A DNA stretch of 13,415 nt from Acidobacteriota bacterium (lineage in GTDB: Bacteria; Acidobacteriota; Terriglobia; UBA7540). The notes under the pieces were generated by a model. That model saw nothing but the letters and a program-made list of their open reading frames with translations, was not told the origin of the DNA and searched no databases. Shown piece by piece: positions 12,619 to 13,415 of the stretch. Where the stretch lies: contig QHZK01000074.1 of assembly GCA_003224635.1 (NCBI GenBank), positions 1 to 13,415 of the forward strand. The letters are read 5' to 3'. How positions within the stretch are numbered: position 1 is the first letter of the stretch; every line of letters begins with the position of its first letter. Position numbers and translations under genes: made by a program.

Positions 12619-13415
12619 TCTCTCCGATAATCTCCTCGACTACGGAGTGTGGATCGCGCCGGTGCGCCCGCACTTCGTCGACGTAGCGGTCAATCAAGCC
12701 GTCGCGCAGCCGTTCGGCTACCACCTTCTCGAACAAGGTCTGGCGAAGCAATTCGAGCAGCCGGACTCGCCATTTCGCTTGTTGCCTCTCGACGCTCAGG
12801 GCGCTTGACTGGCCGAAAACGCGGAACCGCTCGAGCGCCTCGCGGAGCGCGGCGATGCCTTCGCCTGTCGTGGCCACGGTCTTCAAGGTCGGCGGACGCC
12901 AGGCGTCGCTTCGCGGCCCGATGCTCAGCATGGCGTCCACCTCCTGCTCCACGCGGTCCGCGCCGGGACGGTCCGCCTTGTTGATCACGAACACGTCGGC
13001 GATCTCCATCACTCCTGCCTTGAAGGTCTGAACGTCGTCGCCCATGCCGGGAACGAGCAGCAGGGCGGTTGCATCGGCCAGGCGCGCGACCTCGGTCTCG
13101 TCCTGGCCCACGCCCACAGTCTCGATCAGCACCACCTGGCAGCCGGCCGCCTCGAGGATGGCCACCACGTCGTGTACGGCGGGGGCAAGGCCGCCGAGCT
13201 GTCCGCGCGTGGCCATGCTGCGGATGTAAACGCCCTCGTCGCCCGAGAGGCCCTGCATGCGGATGCGGTCGCCGAGGATGGCCCCGCCTGAAAACGGGCT
13301 GCTGGGATCGACAGCGACAATACCCACGCGGCCGCCCTGACGGCGATACTCGAGCGCGAGCTTCTCGACCAGAGTGCTCTTGCCGACACCAGGGGATCCC
13401 GTAATGCCGATCACG
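12593..13415 (-). CDS. meaB: Methylmalonyl-CoA mutase-associated GTPase MeaB (ArgK/LAO family), N-terminus cut by the window
   Basis: MeaB is a G3E-related P-loop GTPase that protects adenosylcobalamin-dependent methylmalonyl-CoA mutase and gates cofactor loading. The visible part (about 273 residues) begins just before the P-loop GSPGVGKST. It continues with VDPSSPFSGGAILGDRIRM, the family-specific switch region, ETVGVGQDE for the G3 element and NKAD for base recognition. Family members have about 50 more residues before the P-loop, so the frame runs off the right edge and the Val before IGITG is not the true start. The C-terminal helices form the dimer arm in known structures. The gene precedes mce on the same strand. 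Its final residues (about SRRSKVKI) look unconserved and come from the heptamer array at 12570-12618. Confidence 0.93.
   Translation of the reverse strand, partial: VIGITGSPGVGKSTLVEKLALEYRRQGGRVGIVAVDPSSPFSGGAILGDRIRMQGLSGDEGVYIRSMATRGQLGGLAPAVHDVVAILEAAGCQVVLIETVGVGQDETEVARLADATALLLVPGMGDDVQTFKAGVMEIADVFVINKADRPGADRVEQEVDAMLSIGPRSDAWRPPTLKTVATTGEGIAALREALERFRVFGQSSALSVERQQAKWRVRLLELLRQTLFEKVVAERLRDGLIDRYVDEVRAHRRDPHSVVEEIIGESRRSKVKI

Overview
The window is GC-rich bacterial chromosome with short intergenic gaps and nearly all genes on the minus strand. Gene content (MeaB with methylmalonyl-CoA epimerase, an M61 peptidase with a PDZ domain, a PfkB kinase beside MtnP, an atypical long DapF) and the intergenic repeats suggest an uncultured Acidobacteriota-type bacterium. 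That assignment is inference; no rRNA or other marker gene is present.

Reading in the minus-strand direction from the right edge: meaB (cut by the window edge) and mce form a methylmalonyl-CoA/propionate module. A metallo-beta-lactamase-fold hydrolase follows, flanked on both sides by repeat-filled gaps. Next is a tight run of five genes: mtnP, a small unrecognised membrane protein, a PfkB sugar kinase, a GT-C membrane glycosyltransferase and dapF. dapF converges on a plus-strand PHP-domain phosphoesterase, which has its own sigma70-like promoter and is divergent from an M61 peptidase. The M61 gene is followed by plsC (1-acylglycerol-3-phosphate acyltransferase) and an unrecognised secreted-type protein made of three similar modules. 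The last 130 bases at the left edge have no gene but fold well on paper.

Two things stand out. (1) The three-module secreted protein has a consensus -35 and a reasonable -10 separated by a 19-nt spacer that contains a run of 11 C (minus strand), the arrangement of slipped-strand phase-variable promoters. Its signal-peptide-like start, which has a near-ideal Shine-Dalgarno site, is cut from the rest of the protein by one in-frame TGA. (2) Most gaps around the minus-strand genes contain arrays of 7-bp (once 8-bp) words. Each locus uses its own word, the period is kept strictly, and several loci have the array in both orientations so that the gap could fold on itself. The arrays start at or inside the stop codon of the upstream gene, supply its last codons, and in two cases run to within 1-4 nt of the next start codon. 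They resemble in style the heptanucleotide STRR sequences of cyanobacteria, but the word changes from gap to gap.

A third point is enzymological: in DapF the second catalytic cysteine is replaced by serine, in an otherwise intact active-site motif.
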